Shown piece by piece: positions 9,061-17,099 of a stretch of 64,000 nt of DNA; positions within the stretch are counted from its first letter, which is position 1, and the number at the start of each line of letters is the position of its first letter. The notes under the pieces were generated by a model. That model made no database searches. It saw only the letters and a list, made by a program, of their open reading frames with translations, and was not told the DNA's origin. This DNA is from CAADGL01 sp964643885 (GTDB lineage Bacteria; Planctomycetota; Phycisphaerae; UBA1845; Fen-1342), in the NCBI GenBank assembly GCA_964643885.1, contig CAZXUI010000012.1, positions 13,331 through 77,330 on the forward strand, in the 5' to 3' direction. The position numbers were made by a program, and so were the translations under genes.

Positions 9061-12000
9061 TCAGCAGCTCGTCCCATACTCCGCGAGCAGGATGATCAAG
9101 TCGTCGAAATTCGTCTGCCCGTCGCCGTTGAGATCGCCGCCGGCCCCGACACCGTACGCACCCAGCAGGATCACGAGGTCCTCGAATCCGACCTGGTCGT
9201 CGCCGTTCAGGTCGCCCGGACACGGCGTCTGCTCGCACGTCAGCCGCGAAATCTGGAACGCATCCACCGCCGCTTCCGTCACCGAGTCGTTCGGGTTGTC
9301 CGTCGCGCTGAACCGGACGCGCACCTGCGCCGTGGGCGTGACGAAGTCGCCTACGTCGAACCCGCTCGCCACCCAGCCGGTCGTGCCGCCGACGCTTTCG
9401 GCCAGTACCCAGCTCGACCCGCCGTCGCTCGACACATGCACATCGAGCCGGTCGATGTCGTTGTCGTCGTTGCTGAACCAGCGCGCGTAGCTGACGCGGT
9501 ACTCGCCGGCCGCCGACAGATCGAATACCGGCGATATCAGCCGCGTCGGCCCGCCGTCGACGTCGCCGCTGGCGCCGTTGTCGGTCACGTAGCAGAAACC
9601 CGACCCGTCGAAATCGCCGGCCGGGTCGCCGCGCCCGCCGCCCTGCGACGGAATTGCCCGCTCCCACGGCCCGTCCGCCAGGCTGACATTCTCCACGGTC
9701 CAGCCCTGGTCGGTCTGGAAATCGTCGGCGAACGCGACGGTCAGCTCCCCTACCGTCGCCGAATAGACGCTCGCCGGCGCGTCGGCCGGGCTCGTCACGA
9801 ACGCGCCACCGTCGCCGGCCGCGCTGACGTAGAACTCCGGCAGGTCGCCGCAGGCCGCGGCCGGCAGCGTGGCCTGATAGAGATCGCCTCCCTGCGAGAC
9901 GAGCGGCGCGGTCTGGTAGCTTCCGCCGCTGAAGCGATAGTGCAGCAACTGGCTGCCCGGCACGACGTTCTGGGCCCCCGGCGTGATCTGCACCTCGAAC
10001 ATCGCCGCGACGCCCGGCGAAACGACCGTGGGCGCGCCGCCGGGCAATGCGATCACGAGCGGCGGCTGCTCGGACTCGAGCCGCGCGACCCACGTGCCCC
10101 AGATGTCCGTCGCCTCGACGTACTCCTGGATCGTCCAGAGCGTCAGTTCGTCGTCGGGGTCCAGCGTGCTGAGGCTGTAGTCGCCGAAGCGGTTGCGGCC
10201 GGCGCCGTCGAGGATGTTGTGCGACGCCTGCCCGGCCTTGAGCAGCGCCGGCGTGGCCATCAGCCCCGGCGGGTCGCCCGCCAGCCGGCCGGTGTAGTAC
10301 GCGGCCGCGAACTGGCCGGCGTTCGAGCCCGAGAAACCCATGACCAGATCGCCGCGGCTGTTGACCGCGATTCCGGGGAAGAAGTAATAGAGCGTGGAGC
10401 TGCTGACCGTGCCGGACTGCACGAGCGCCAGCGGCGAGGTGCTCACCTGATACCAGCGGCATGCAGCCCGCCCTCCGAAGGCGATGCAGTGCGCCGTGTA
10501 AATGGAACCGTCGCGGTAGACGGCGTTCATCAGGCGCGAGCCGACCGTATCGAGCGGCGTCGAGCTGCCCTGGGCCGGGGCATCGGGCGGTTCATTGAAG
10601 CCCGTCACGCCGACGTTGCCGACGGTCGTCAACGTCGGCGAGGTCAGCGGCGGGTTCACGCGCCGCACGCGCAGCGACGACGACGAGCCGGTCGAGATGA
10701 AGTATTGCCCCGGCGGCGAGCCGTAGGTGTGCACGGGCTGAATGGCGCCCTCGAAGGGCAGCCCGCGGAACGCCGTCACCGTGCCGAGACTTGGGCTCGG
10801 CGCGATCAGCGGCGCCTTGTCGATCGCGAAGATCGTCATCGAGGCCGCCCCCCCGACCATGTATGCCGCCGTGTAGATGCCGTTGGCGTCGACACCCAGC
10901 GTCGGGTAATCCGGCCAGCGGCCCGCGTCGCTTCCCTGATCGGTCACGAAGTTCGTCTTGAACCATGTGCCGGTCGCGTCGCTGGTAGTCGAGACGGCCA
11001 GGTAGATGCGAGCTCCGGCGCTGAAGTCAGTCACGATGACGATCCAACGGCCGCTGTGCTGGTCATAAAGCACGCGCGGATCGCCGTTGGAGCCGGGCAG
11101 GAACGAGCCCAGCAGAATGTTGATCAGCTCTGCGCCGGTCGACTTGTCGTAGACGGCGAAGTTGCGGTTGACGGTAATGACGAAGTGATCCGGGCCGGCG
11201 GCGCCGCAGGTGTCCGGCGGAGCGCTGAACGAGCCGGCATCGCCGCGGATCACGCCGCGGAAGTTGGTCGACAGCGTGGGCGGTGTCGCCGTGCCGCGAG
11301 GTGTCTGCTCGCCTGTGTCCGCCTCGCCCGTCTGCGGACGGCGGTCACCGAGCTCCGACCCGCGCGGGGCGGGGACGATCAACTCCTGCGGGCGGTAGCC
11401 GAGCGAGCCTTCCTCCCAGACGAGGCCGGCGTAGCCGCTGCCGGTGAGCTTCTGCTTGAAGTTGGCGTCTTCGAAGTCGAGCGTGACGGTCTCCGCGACG
11501 GGCGCGCCGCTCTCGTCGACGGGCGTGAAGGTCAGATCATCGATGCCGTACCACGCAGCGCCGCCGAGGCGCGGGGCCGCCTCGATCACGATCCGGTCGA
11601 CGGCGACGAGACCGAAGGCGTACCACGCCGGCTCGCTGCCGGCGACGGCGAACCACTCCGTCTCGTCGACGCGCTCGTCGCCGCGGTAGCCGACGACGCG
11701 GAGGCACTCGGCCCACAGCTCCGGCGAGCCTTGCCCCGCCAGGAACGCGCCGTCGACGCTCACGAGCGTGGGAAAGGTGACTGCCATTTCGGTCGCGCCG
11801 TAGGCATTGACGGCGTAGCGTGTGCCGGAGGCGGGGCGTTCGGCCGCGCGCGGGGCGGGGATTTCCCAGGCGCCGCGCTTGGGTGCGCCGGGGTCTTCGG
11901 GCGGGGCGGCCGCGCGGGCGAGGCGGTCGCGCTCCATGGCGACCTGCATGCTCTCGATGACACCGGGGCCGAAGTGGACCGGGTCGATCCGCTCGCCGCG

Positions 12001-12114
12001 GATGACTTCGACTTCGTCGGCGGCCGTCGGCGGCTGGCCGGCGAGTTGGGCCGCTAAGGGCGTCAGGCAGAGGGCGATCAGTCCGACAATCACGCGGTCA
12101 GGGCCTAATGACAT
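9061..12114 (-). CDS. Large secreted beta-rich protein with C-terminal dockerin-like domain
   Basis: A 1017-residue exported protein of unknown function. The ATG at 12114 (GGAG 6 nt upstream) gives a clear signal peptide ('MSLGPDRVIVGLIALCLTPL'); an ATG four codons upstream lacks a ribosome site. Residues about 30-260 look like a beta-sandwich with acidic turns. The middle (about 270-640) resembles a sialidase-like or beta-propeller fold, with recurring D-x-G-x-W strands such as 'YDQHSGRWIVIVTDFSAG'. A fibronectin-like segment follows and then a jelly-roll-like module ('FADDFQTDQGWTVENVS') very like one in the two metallopeptidases at 33-39 kb. It ends with two calcium loops ('GDLNGDDQVGFEDLVILLGA', 'GDLNGDGQTNFDDLIILLAE') and a cysteine as the last residue. 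No catalytic motif was recognised. Confidence 0.8.
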   Translation of the reverse strand: MSLGPDRVIVGLIALCLTPLAAQLAGQPPTAADEVEVIRGERIDPVHFGPGVIESMQVAMERDRLARAAAPPEDPGAPKRGAWEIPAPRAAERPASGTRYAVNAYGATEMAVTFPTLVSVDGAFLAGQGSPELWAECLRVVGYRGDERVDETEWFAVAGSEPAWYAFGLVAVDRIVIEAAPRLGGAAWYGIDDLTFTPVDESGAPVAETVTLDFEDANFKQKLTGSGYAGLVWEEGSLGYRPQELIVPAPRGSELGDRRPQTGEADTGEQTPRGTATPPTLSTNFRGVIRGDAGSFSAPPDTCGAAGPDHFVITVNRNFAVYDKSTGAELINILLGSFLPGSNGDPRVLYDQHSGRWIVIVTDFSAGARIYLAVSTTSDATGTWFKTNFVTDQGSDAGRWPDYPTLGVDANGIYTAAYMVGGAASMTIFAIDKAPLIAPSPSLGTVTAFRGLPFEGAIQPVHTYGSPPGQYFISTGSSSSLRVRRVNPPLTSPTLTTVGNVGVTGFNEPPDAPAQGSSTPLDTVGSRLMNAVYRDGSIYTAHCIAFGGRAACRWYQVSTSPLALVQSGTVSSSTLYYFFPGIAVNSRGDLVMGFSGSNAGQFAAAYYTGRLAGDPPGLMATPALLKAGQASHNILDGAGRNRFGDYSLSTLDPDDELTLWTIQEYVEATDIWGTWVARLESEQPPLVIALPGGAPTVVSPGVAAMFEVQITPGAQNVVPGSQLLHYRFSGGSYQTAPLVSQGGDLYQATLPAAACGDLPEFYVSAAGDGGAFVTSPADAPASVYSATVGELTVAFADDFQTDQGWTVENVSLADGPWERAIPSQGGGRGDPAGDFDGSGFCYVTDNGASGDVDGGPTRLISPVFDLSAAGEYRVSYARWFSNDDNDIDRLDVHVSSDGGSSWVLAESVGGTTGWVASGFDVGDFVTPTAQVRVRFSATDNPNDSVTEAAVDAFQISRLTCEQTPCPGDLNGDDQVGFEDLVILLGAYGVGAGGDLNGDGQTNFDDLIILLAEYGTSC

Positions 12115-12450
12115 GAGAATCTCCATAGCGGACGGCGGCCGCGAGGGCGGAATGGGGTCGATTGAGGGCTGAAGAGTGACGACTCCCGCAAGCGGTGCTC
12201 GCTCAGGAATCGACTATATCAGGCGGGCGGGGCGGGGTAAATCGAAATGTGGGGGGCAGCGGCCGGCGATTTTTTTCGTGTCGGTTGTGGCCTGCCCGGC
12301 GAGAAACACGTGCTCGAGGCGGGGTTCGGCGCGTTGCTCGAGAACTGAACGCGCGGATTGCGGTGTTTCGCGAGGTTCGGGTGTGTGAGCTGGACGATGC
12401 GGCGCGCGGGGAGCGGGTTGGCGGTCGGGGTGGAGGGGGGTCAGAGGCAA

Positions 12451-12506
12451 GGGGGTCAAGCGCGGGCATGATCTTGACCCCCTGGATTGTGGTTATCGGG
12501 GCTTGA
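12451..12506. repeat. 56-bp interspersed element, copy 1
   Basis: It has a hairpin (GGGTCAAG ... CTTGACCC) followed by CCTGGA-N5-GTTATCGG-N-GCTTGA. An ungapped second copy is at 54741-54796, with the same arm and tail lengths but substitutions in the loop and connecting bases. Confidence 0.6.
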
Positions 12507-12540
12507 TTTTCTAGGCGGGCGGGCCCAGGTGCGGGAGTGG

Positions 12541-12588
12541 GGGATTGTTGAGGGATTGAGGGATTGGGGGATTGAGGGATTAAGGGGG
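12541..12588. repeat. GGGATTGA-type simple tandem repeat
   Basis: About six imperfect 7-9-bp units (GGGATTG, AGGGATTGA, GGGATTGGG ...) in a row, with no coding potential. Confidence 0.7.
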
Positions 12589-12836
12589 TCGCCGACTGCG
12601 GCCGGGTGACATGGGCAAGCGCAGCTCGCCCGAGGGTCCGGCCGTGCACCGACGGCGCGATGGGCAGCGGGGCGGGGAGGGCGGCCGTGGCCGGGTTGGC
12701 GCTTCTGGCAGAGCCGTGGCATCGGGCAGCACCGGCTGTTCAGCACTGGCTATTAGCCGGTGCCACACTTTCCGAGGAAGCGCGCCACTTTGGATGCGGC
12801 CGGCGCGCCGTGCGTGGCGTGGGGTTCGCAGCTCGA

Positions 12837-12953
12837 GACCCCGTGCTTGGCGCACGGGGTTCTGATTGCGCCGCGTGCGAGGCCGGCGCTGAAGGCGGGC
12901 ACGGAGGCCCGCCCCACTGAGAAGAGTGTACGGGCGAGACGCCCGTACCACCC
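12837..12953. repeat. 117-bp direct repeat, copy 1, with hairpins
   Basis: It aligns without gaps to 13069-13185 with about six differences. It contains the palindromes CCCCGTGC-TTGGC-GCACGGGG (12839-12859), GGCGGGC..GCCCGCC (about 12894-12914) and the perfect GTACGGGCG-AGA-CGCCCGTAC (12928-12948). It behaves like a composite REP-type element. Confidence 0.8.
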
Positions 12954-12971
12954 AAAGCTGATTCGGGCGAT

Positions 12972-12992
12972 GTACCGGCGAGACGCCCGTAC
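12972..12992. repeat. Isolated hairpin GTACCGGCG-AGA-CGCCCGTAC
   Basis: An extra, slightly decayed copy of the 21-nt palindrome between the two 117-bp repeats; one arm base is changed. Confidence 0.65.
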
Positions 12993-13030
12993 CGCCCAAA
13001 GCGGAGACGGGCGGGAGGACGCCATCAGAA

Positions 13031-13051
13031 CCCGCCGCGCCAAGCGGCGGG
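13031..13051. repeat. Hairpin CCCGCCGC-GCCAA-GCGGCGGG
   Basis: A perfect 8-bp stem with a GCCAA loop. Read on the other strand, the stem-loops of the 117-bp repeats have the same loop (GCCAA) but a different, equally paired stem, so the stems covary while the loop is kept. Confidence 0.7.
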
Positions 13052-13068
13052 TCGCCTGGCGAGCAACT

Positions 13069-13185
13069 GACCCCGTGCTTGGCGCACGGGGTGCTGATTG
13101 CGCCGCGTATGAGGCTGGCGCTGAAGGCGGGCACGGAGGCCCGCCCCACTGAGAAGCATGTACGGGCGAGACGCCCGTACCACCC
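13069..13185. repeat. 117-bp direct repeat, copy 2, with hairpins
   Basis: The second copy of the composite element, 232 bp from the first, with perfect hairpins retained (CCCCGTGC/GCACGGGG near 13071-13091; GTACGGGCG/CGCCCGTAC at 13160-13180). Confidence 0.8.
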
Positions 13186-13499
13186 AGATGATTGCGGGCG
13201 GAACATCCGCGCTCCCCGAGAGGACTGGCGCTCCCCGAGGTGCGCGTGGCTGGAATCGCACCGCTCGCAGAGAGGTGGCGCGCCGGCGCCCGTGCGCGCG
13301 AGCGCCCTGCCGACGCGAAAGACCGTCGGCAGGGCACCCACGAATCAGGCGATTCGACTCGTGTCGAGCGGGACAGCCGGGACCGCCGGGCCGGCCGGAA
13401 TCAATGTGGCCGGCGCGGCGAAAGCACACCGCCGGTCCAGCTCTGCCAGCCGTTGGCGCGGCGAGCCGTTAGCCATCGCCGCCGTTAGCCGTGCAGCCG

Positions 13500-15269
13500 T
13501 TAGCCCTGGCAGCCGTACTCGCCCAGCAGACCCACGAGATCCTGGAAATCGTAGGTCGTGCCGTACCCGGCCAGCAGCGCGACCAGGTCGTTGAAGTCCG
13601 TGTCGCAGTCGCCGTCGATATCCCAGACGCAGACGCAGCCCGACGGAACCTCGACCTGGAGCACGATCACGCCGCGGATGTCGTCCGTGTTCGGATCGGT
13701 GCCGGCGCTGTCACGGAACGGCACGGCCAGCACGACGCGGCCGTCGGCATCCGGCTCATCGGCCAGTCCGAGCGCGTTGAAGCAGTCCGCCGCGCCATCG
13801 CTGACGCCGGTGTTGCCGGTCGCGAAGCGGCCGACGCGGACCTGCGGGTCCGGAGCGGTGCCGACCAGCTCCTCCTCGAGCACGAGCTGATGCAGGGCGC
13901 CCTGCGAGGCGGCGTAGAGATAGACGGCCGAGGCGGGCGTGCCGCCGCCGGCGTCGTAGCGGGCGGTGAAGGCGATGTTGCCGGCGTTGTCGATGCCGAC
14001 GCCCGAGATGGCCGGAGCGGTGAAGCCGGTGCCCAGCAGGTTATCGGCGACGACGCCGCCGGTATCGGCGATGACGGTCGGACCGGTGAAGCCGGTGATG
14101 CGGCCGGCGGTGAAGACCGGCTCATAGAGCAGGACGCTCTGCGTGCGGACGGTGGGGTCGACGTCGGTGGTCTCGGCGACGACGACGAGCTGGCCCGAGC
14201 TGTTCATGTCGAAGTGCTTGTTGTGCAGCGTGTCTGCGCCGCCGGCGGCGCTGCCGGTGGCCTGGAAGGCGACGAACATCTCGCCCGCGCGGGGCAGCAG
14301 CGCGACGGCATCGGTAAAGCCGTTGCCGTCCTCGTAGGCGTCGACGCAGAGGATCAGCGGCCGGCGGCCGCCGGTTCCGCCCGTGGCCCCGCCGGCGGGG
14401 AAGTCGGAGTCGCCGACGCCGAAGATGACGTAGCGGACGTTATCGACGAGTGCGAGCGACGGCTGGCTCTGGCGCGTGTCGCCGGTCTCGTCGATGACGG
14501 CGCCGGCGGCGGTGGCCCAGGCGAAGGCGTCGTTTTGGGTGTAGCTGTAGCTGGGGGTGTTGGCCGGCAGCGGGGCGCCGTTGTAGTCCCAGATGCTGAC
14601 GCCGTTAACGATGTCGCCCGTGAAGCTGTCGAAGCCGGTCATGGCGACGAAGAAGCCGCCGCTGTCGTTCTCGATGGCGGCGGGCGTTCCGAGGAAGGCG
14701 CTGCCGGCGGCGCCGTCGATGCCGTTGCCGGTCAGGATCGGCGTGCCGGAGGCGGGCTCGGTGAAGGCCGGCGGCTGCTGGCTGAAGACGTCGCCATCGA
14801 CCCACTCGAGGTTGTTCTGGCCGGCGCCGCTGTTGAACAGGGCGCGGTAGATGAGCCGGCCGTCGCCGAGCATCTGGCCGGCGATGTTGGAGATGGCGTT
14901 CGGGAATTCGTCGACGACGACATTGTTGCTGGACATGCCGCCGTTGGCGTCGAGCATGTCGACGGTGCCGAAGTAGGCGACCTGGTTGTCGTTGGTGTTG
15001 CTGAAGGTGGTCAGCGCGCCGAGGACCTCACCATCGACGACGCGGACGACGGCGTTGTCCTGGAGCGAGCTGAAATCGGGCAGGAGCCACGGCATGGTGC
15101 GGCGGACCGTGAGCGGTGTCGCGGCCGGCGGGGTGACTGGGATCGAGCTGACCGAGTCCTCGACCTGACCGGCGATGCCGGTGAGATCGCGCTCTCCGGC
15201 AATGACGACGGCCCCGCCCGCGAGCAGCATGGCTGCCCACCCGCGGCTCGAAAGAAACCTCTTAAGCAT
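13500..15269 (-). CDS. Secreted protein with degenerate C-terminal dockerin-like domain
   Basis: A 589-residue exported protein. GGAGG lies 7 nt upstream of the ATG at 15269 (and 4 nt upstream of an adjacent ATG at 15272), and 'MLKRFLSSRGWAAMLLAGG' is a signal peptide. The body is a low-complexity, beta-rich sequence with Asp/Gly turns ('VVDGEVLGALTTFSNTNDNQ', 'YVIFGVGDSDFPAGG') of the sort often annotated as hypothetical in planctomycetes; no enzyme motif was seen. The C-terminus is a dockerin-like pair in which the second loop has lost its DxDGDG core: 'DIDGDCDTDFNDLVALLAGY' then 'TTYDFQDLVGLLGEYGCQG'. Cysteines flank and invade the domain ('CVCVWD', 'GDCD', 'YGC'). Confidence 0.75.
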   Translation of the reverse strand: MLKRFLSSRGWAAMLLAGGAVVIAGERDLTGIAGQVEDSVSSIPVTPPAATPLTVRRTMPWLLPDFSSLQDNAVVRVVDGEVLGALTTFSNTNDNQVAYFGTVDMLDANGGMSSNNVVVDEFPNAISNIAGQMLGDGRLIYRALFNSGAGQNNLEWVDGDVFSQQPPAFTEPASGTPILTGNGIDGAAGSAFLGTPAAIENDSGGFFVAMTGFDSFTGDIVNGVSIWDYNGAPLPANTPSYSYTQNDAFAWATAAGAVIDETGDTRQSQPSLALVDNVRYVIFGVGDSDFPAGGATGGTGGRRPLILCVDAYEDGNGFTDAVALLPRAGEMFVAFQATGSAAGGADTLHNKHFDMNSSGQLVVVAETTDVDPTVRTQSVLLYEPVFTAGRITGFTGPTVIADTGGVVADNLLGTGFTAPAISGVGIDNAGNIAFTARYDAGGGTPASAVYLYAASQGALHQLVLEEELVGTAPDPQVRVGRFATGNTGVSDGAADCFNALGLADEPDADGRVVLAVPFRDSAGTDPNTDDIRGVIVLQVEVPSGCVCVWDIDGDCDTDFNDLVALLAGYGTTYDFQDLVGLLGEYGCQG

Positions 15270-15560
15270 CATCTTTCCTCCAATGAAGTTGAGAAACAGC
15301 CGGCGCCCAGTGACCATTCAAACCGGACTGCCGCAGCAGACTCTGTCAGCGGCGACACCGCACGCCCTGCACGGCGGCAGCGCGGGCCGGCGCGCCGCCC
15401 CGCTTTCGCTCCGCAGAGCCTAGCCAAGCGGCTTGTCCGGATGATTCGCAAATCGTAAACAAACTGTTAAGAAGGCCGGCTGACGTGGCACCTTCCCCTC
15501 GCGCCGCTCGGTCGGCCGCACCGTACTCGCTCCCGAAGCCCTGCGAAGGCGCCCGGCCGG

Positions 15561-16118
15561 TCAGGCCAGGCCGAGCGCTTCCCTGGATCCGTGAAGCGCT
15601 AAGATACAGTTTTTGATGTGTTCGTCCAAGTCCAGGGCGAGGATTTCGGCCCCGGCGGCGATGTCGGCGCGGGAGACGGAAGCTGCAAATGACGGTGTTT
15701 TCAGCTTCTTACGAACGCTTTTGGGCTCCAGGCCGTCGAGGCGGGTGGGGCGGACGAGGGCGCAGGCGACGATGAAGCCGCTCAGCTCGTCGACGGCGAA
15801 GAGGGCTTTGCGGATGGGGCGGTCGCGGGGGTAGTCGTCCAGGTTCCAGTCGGCGTGGGCGAGGATGGCGCCGATGATCTCCTCGTCGACGCCGCGGGCA
15901 CGGAGGATCTTGGCGCCTTCGCGGGTGTGCGCGGGCGGGTCGGGCCAGCGCTCATAGTCGAAATCGTGCAGCAGGCCGGCGAGCGCCCACTGCGGCTCGT
16001 TTTCGCCGAAGCGGCGGGCGTAGAAGCGCATCGCGGCTTCGACGGCCAGCGCGTGCTTGCGGAGCGAATCGCCGGCCGTGTACTCGCAGAGCAGGTTCCA
16101 GGCTTCGTCGCGGGTCAT
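15561..16118 (-). CDS. HD-domain phosphohydrolase
   Basis: A 185-residue HD superfamily protein. The first ligand is in 'LRKHALAVEAAM', the central HD pair in 'LAGLLHDFDYERWPD', followed by 'GAILAHADWN' and 'KALFAVDELSGF', matching the H...HD...H...D pattern of metal-dependent phosphohydrolases of the HDIG type. The substrate is unknown; family members hydrolyse nucleotides or similar phosphoesters in the cytoplasm. The start is ATG at 16118, with GAGG 7 nt upstream; a TTG two codons earlier is too close to that ribosome site. It lies 36 bp downstream of the TPR/SPOR lipoprotein gene on the same strand, so the two are probably co-transcribed. Confidence 0.85.
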   Translation of the reverse strand: MTRDEAWNLLCEYTAGDSLRKHALAVEAAMRFYARRFGENEPQWALAGLLHDFDYERWPDPPAHTREGAKILRARGVDEEIIGAILAHADWNLDDYPRDRPIRKALFAVDELSGFIVACALVRPTRLDGLEPKSVRKKLKTPSFAASVSRADIAAGAEILALDLDEHIKNCILALHGSREALGLA

Positions 16119-16154
16119 GTGCAAACCTCGCAGTGCGGCGGGCGCGGCGCGCGG

Positions 16155-16934
16155 TCAGGGCCAGATGACGGCGTCGGGGACGACCTGCCGCAGCGTGCCG
16201 AGTTGCCGCAGGGCCTTGTCGTATGTCTCGAGTTGGCCGACGAGGACGACGTGGGTCAGTTGTCCGGCGCGGGGCTCGCGGCGGACGAAGGCGGAGAAGC
16301 CCTTGCGGCGCAGGTCCTCGACCATGTTCTGCGCGTTCTGCTGCTGGGCGAAGACACCGCACTGGATGGAGAAGAAGTTCGCGGCGATCTCGAGCCGGCG
16401 GCGGGCCGAGGCGGCGAAGTTGCTGCTGGGGAAGCGTTTGAGGATGTCTTCGTAAGGCTGGCGGGCGGCTGCCCAGTTGCCGGTTCGCTCGAGGCAGGTG
16501 CCCAGGCGGAAGAGGACCGCGTCGAGCGGCGGGCGGGCGGGCATGCGGCTGGCGGCGGCGGCGAAGGCCTGGCGGGCATCTTCCCAACGTCCGTCTTCGT
16601 AGTAGATGGTTCCGAGGACGATGTAGGCGCGCCAGGTGGCTTCGGGATCGAGGTCGCGCTCGACGCAGGCGCGGAGGTCCATGACGGCCTGGGCGATGTC
16701 GCCGCGTCTGCCGTAGCTGCGGCCGCGGAGATAGAGGGCCTGGGCGGTTTCGGGCCGGGCGTCGACCTGATTGAGGAAGTAGGTGAGCTTCTCGATGGCG
16801 AAGCTGTACTGCTCGCGGGCGGCGGCGGCGCGACCTTCCTGGAGCCACTGGGACTGCTGCGCGGTGAGGCCGGTGCAGCCGGAGACACAGAGGGCGAGTG
16901 CGGTCAGGGCGAGGCGGGGGGCGATTCGGATCAT
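16155..16934 (-). CDS. TPR-repeat lipoprotein with C-terminal SPOR domain
   Basis: A 259-residue protein beginning 'MIRIAPRLALTALALCVSGC', a signal peptide with a lipobox ending at Cys20. Residues about 30-185 form three or four TPR-like helix pairs ('REQYSFAIEKLTYFLNQ', 'YLRGRSYGRRGDIAQAVMDL', 'LGTIYYEDGRWEDARQAF', 'GTCLERTGNWAAARQPYEDI'). The last 70 residues are a SPOR fold ('NFFSIQCGVFAQQQNAQNMV', 'GFSAFVRREP', 'HVVLVGQLETYDKA'), which binds denuded peptidoglycan glycans at division sites in characterised proteins. It is likely anchored in the outer membrane and faces the periplasm. A role in division or cell-wall organisation is inferred from the SPOR domain. Confidence 0.85.
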   Translation of the reverse strand: MIRIAPRLALTALALCVSGCTGLTAQQSQWLQEGRAAAAREQYSFAIEKLTYFLNQVDARPETAQALYLRGRSYGRRGDIAQAVMDLRACVERDLDPEATWRAYIVLGTIYYEDGRWEDARQAFAAAASRMPARPPLDAVLFRLGTCLERTGNWAAARQPYEDILKRFPSSNFAASARRRLEIAANFFSIQCGVFAQQQNAQNMVEDLRRKGFSAFVRREPRAGQLTHVVLVGQLETYDKALRQLGTLRQVVPDAVIWP

Positions 16935-17099
16935 TGCGACAGGCTACCACGTCCGCGGCGGGCGGCAACGGGCGGGCCGGCTCAATTTGACCCTGCTCGG
17001 CGCGCGTTCTAGCATCGTTTCGACGCGCCGCGGTGCGCAATTCGGCCGGCGCGGCCGGTGGGCGGGGGCGGGCGCGGCGCGGCTGAATGCGGGAGTGCG

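Larger units (their letters stand above)
12115..13499. other. 1.4-kb non-coding, repeat- and hairpin-rich region
   Basis: No credible gene lies between the 9061 and 13500 genes; both read leftward. Open frames here are Pro/Arg/Gly-rich or translate hairpin repeats (for example 'GGTGVSPVH'). The region holds one copy of a 56-bp element (12451-12506), a GGGATTGA-type simple repeat (12541-12588), and a string of palindromes inside a 117-bp direct repeat (12837-13185). The rightmost part must contain the 3' untranslated region of the 13500 gene, and the leftmost part the promoter of the 9061 gene. Confidence 0.7.

Noticed and set aside
8905..12057. A 1050-residue plus-strand protein opposite the secreted protein gene
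   Set aside because: It is a shadow: Arg/Val/Asp-rich with no domain, while the minus strand has a signal peptide, jelly-roll module and calcium loops. The same applies to long frames opposite 13500, 18917, 33373 and 36429.
12580..13341. Small proteins such as 'GGTGVSPVH...' in the repeat region
   Set aside because: They translate the hairpin repeats; similar spurious proteins are common in planctomycete annotation (from memory).
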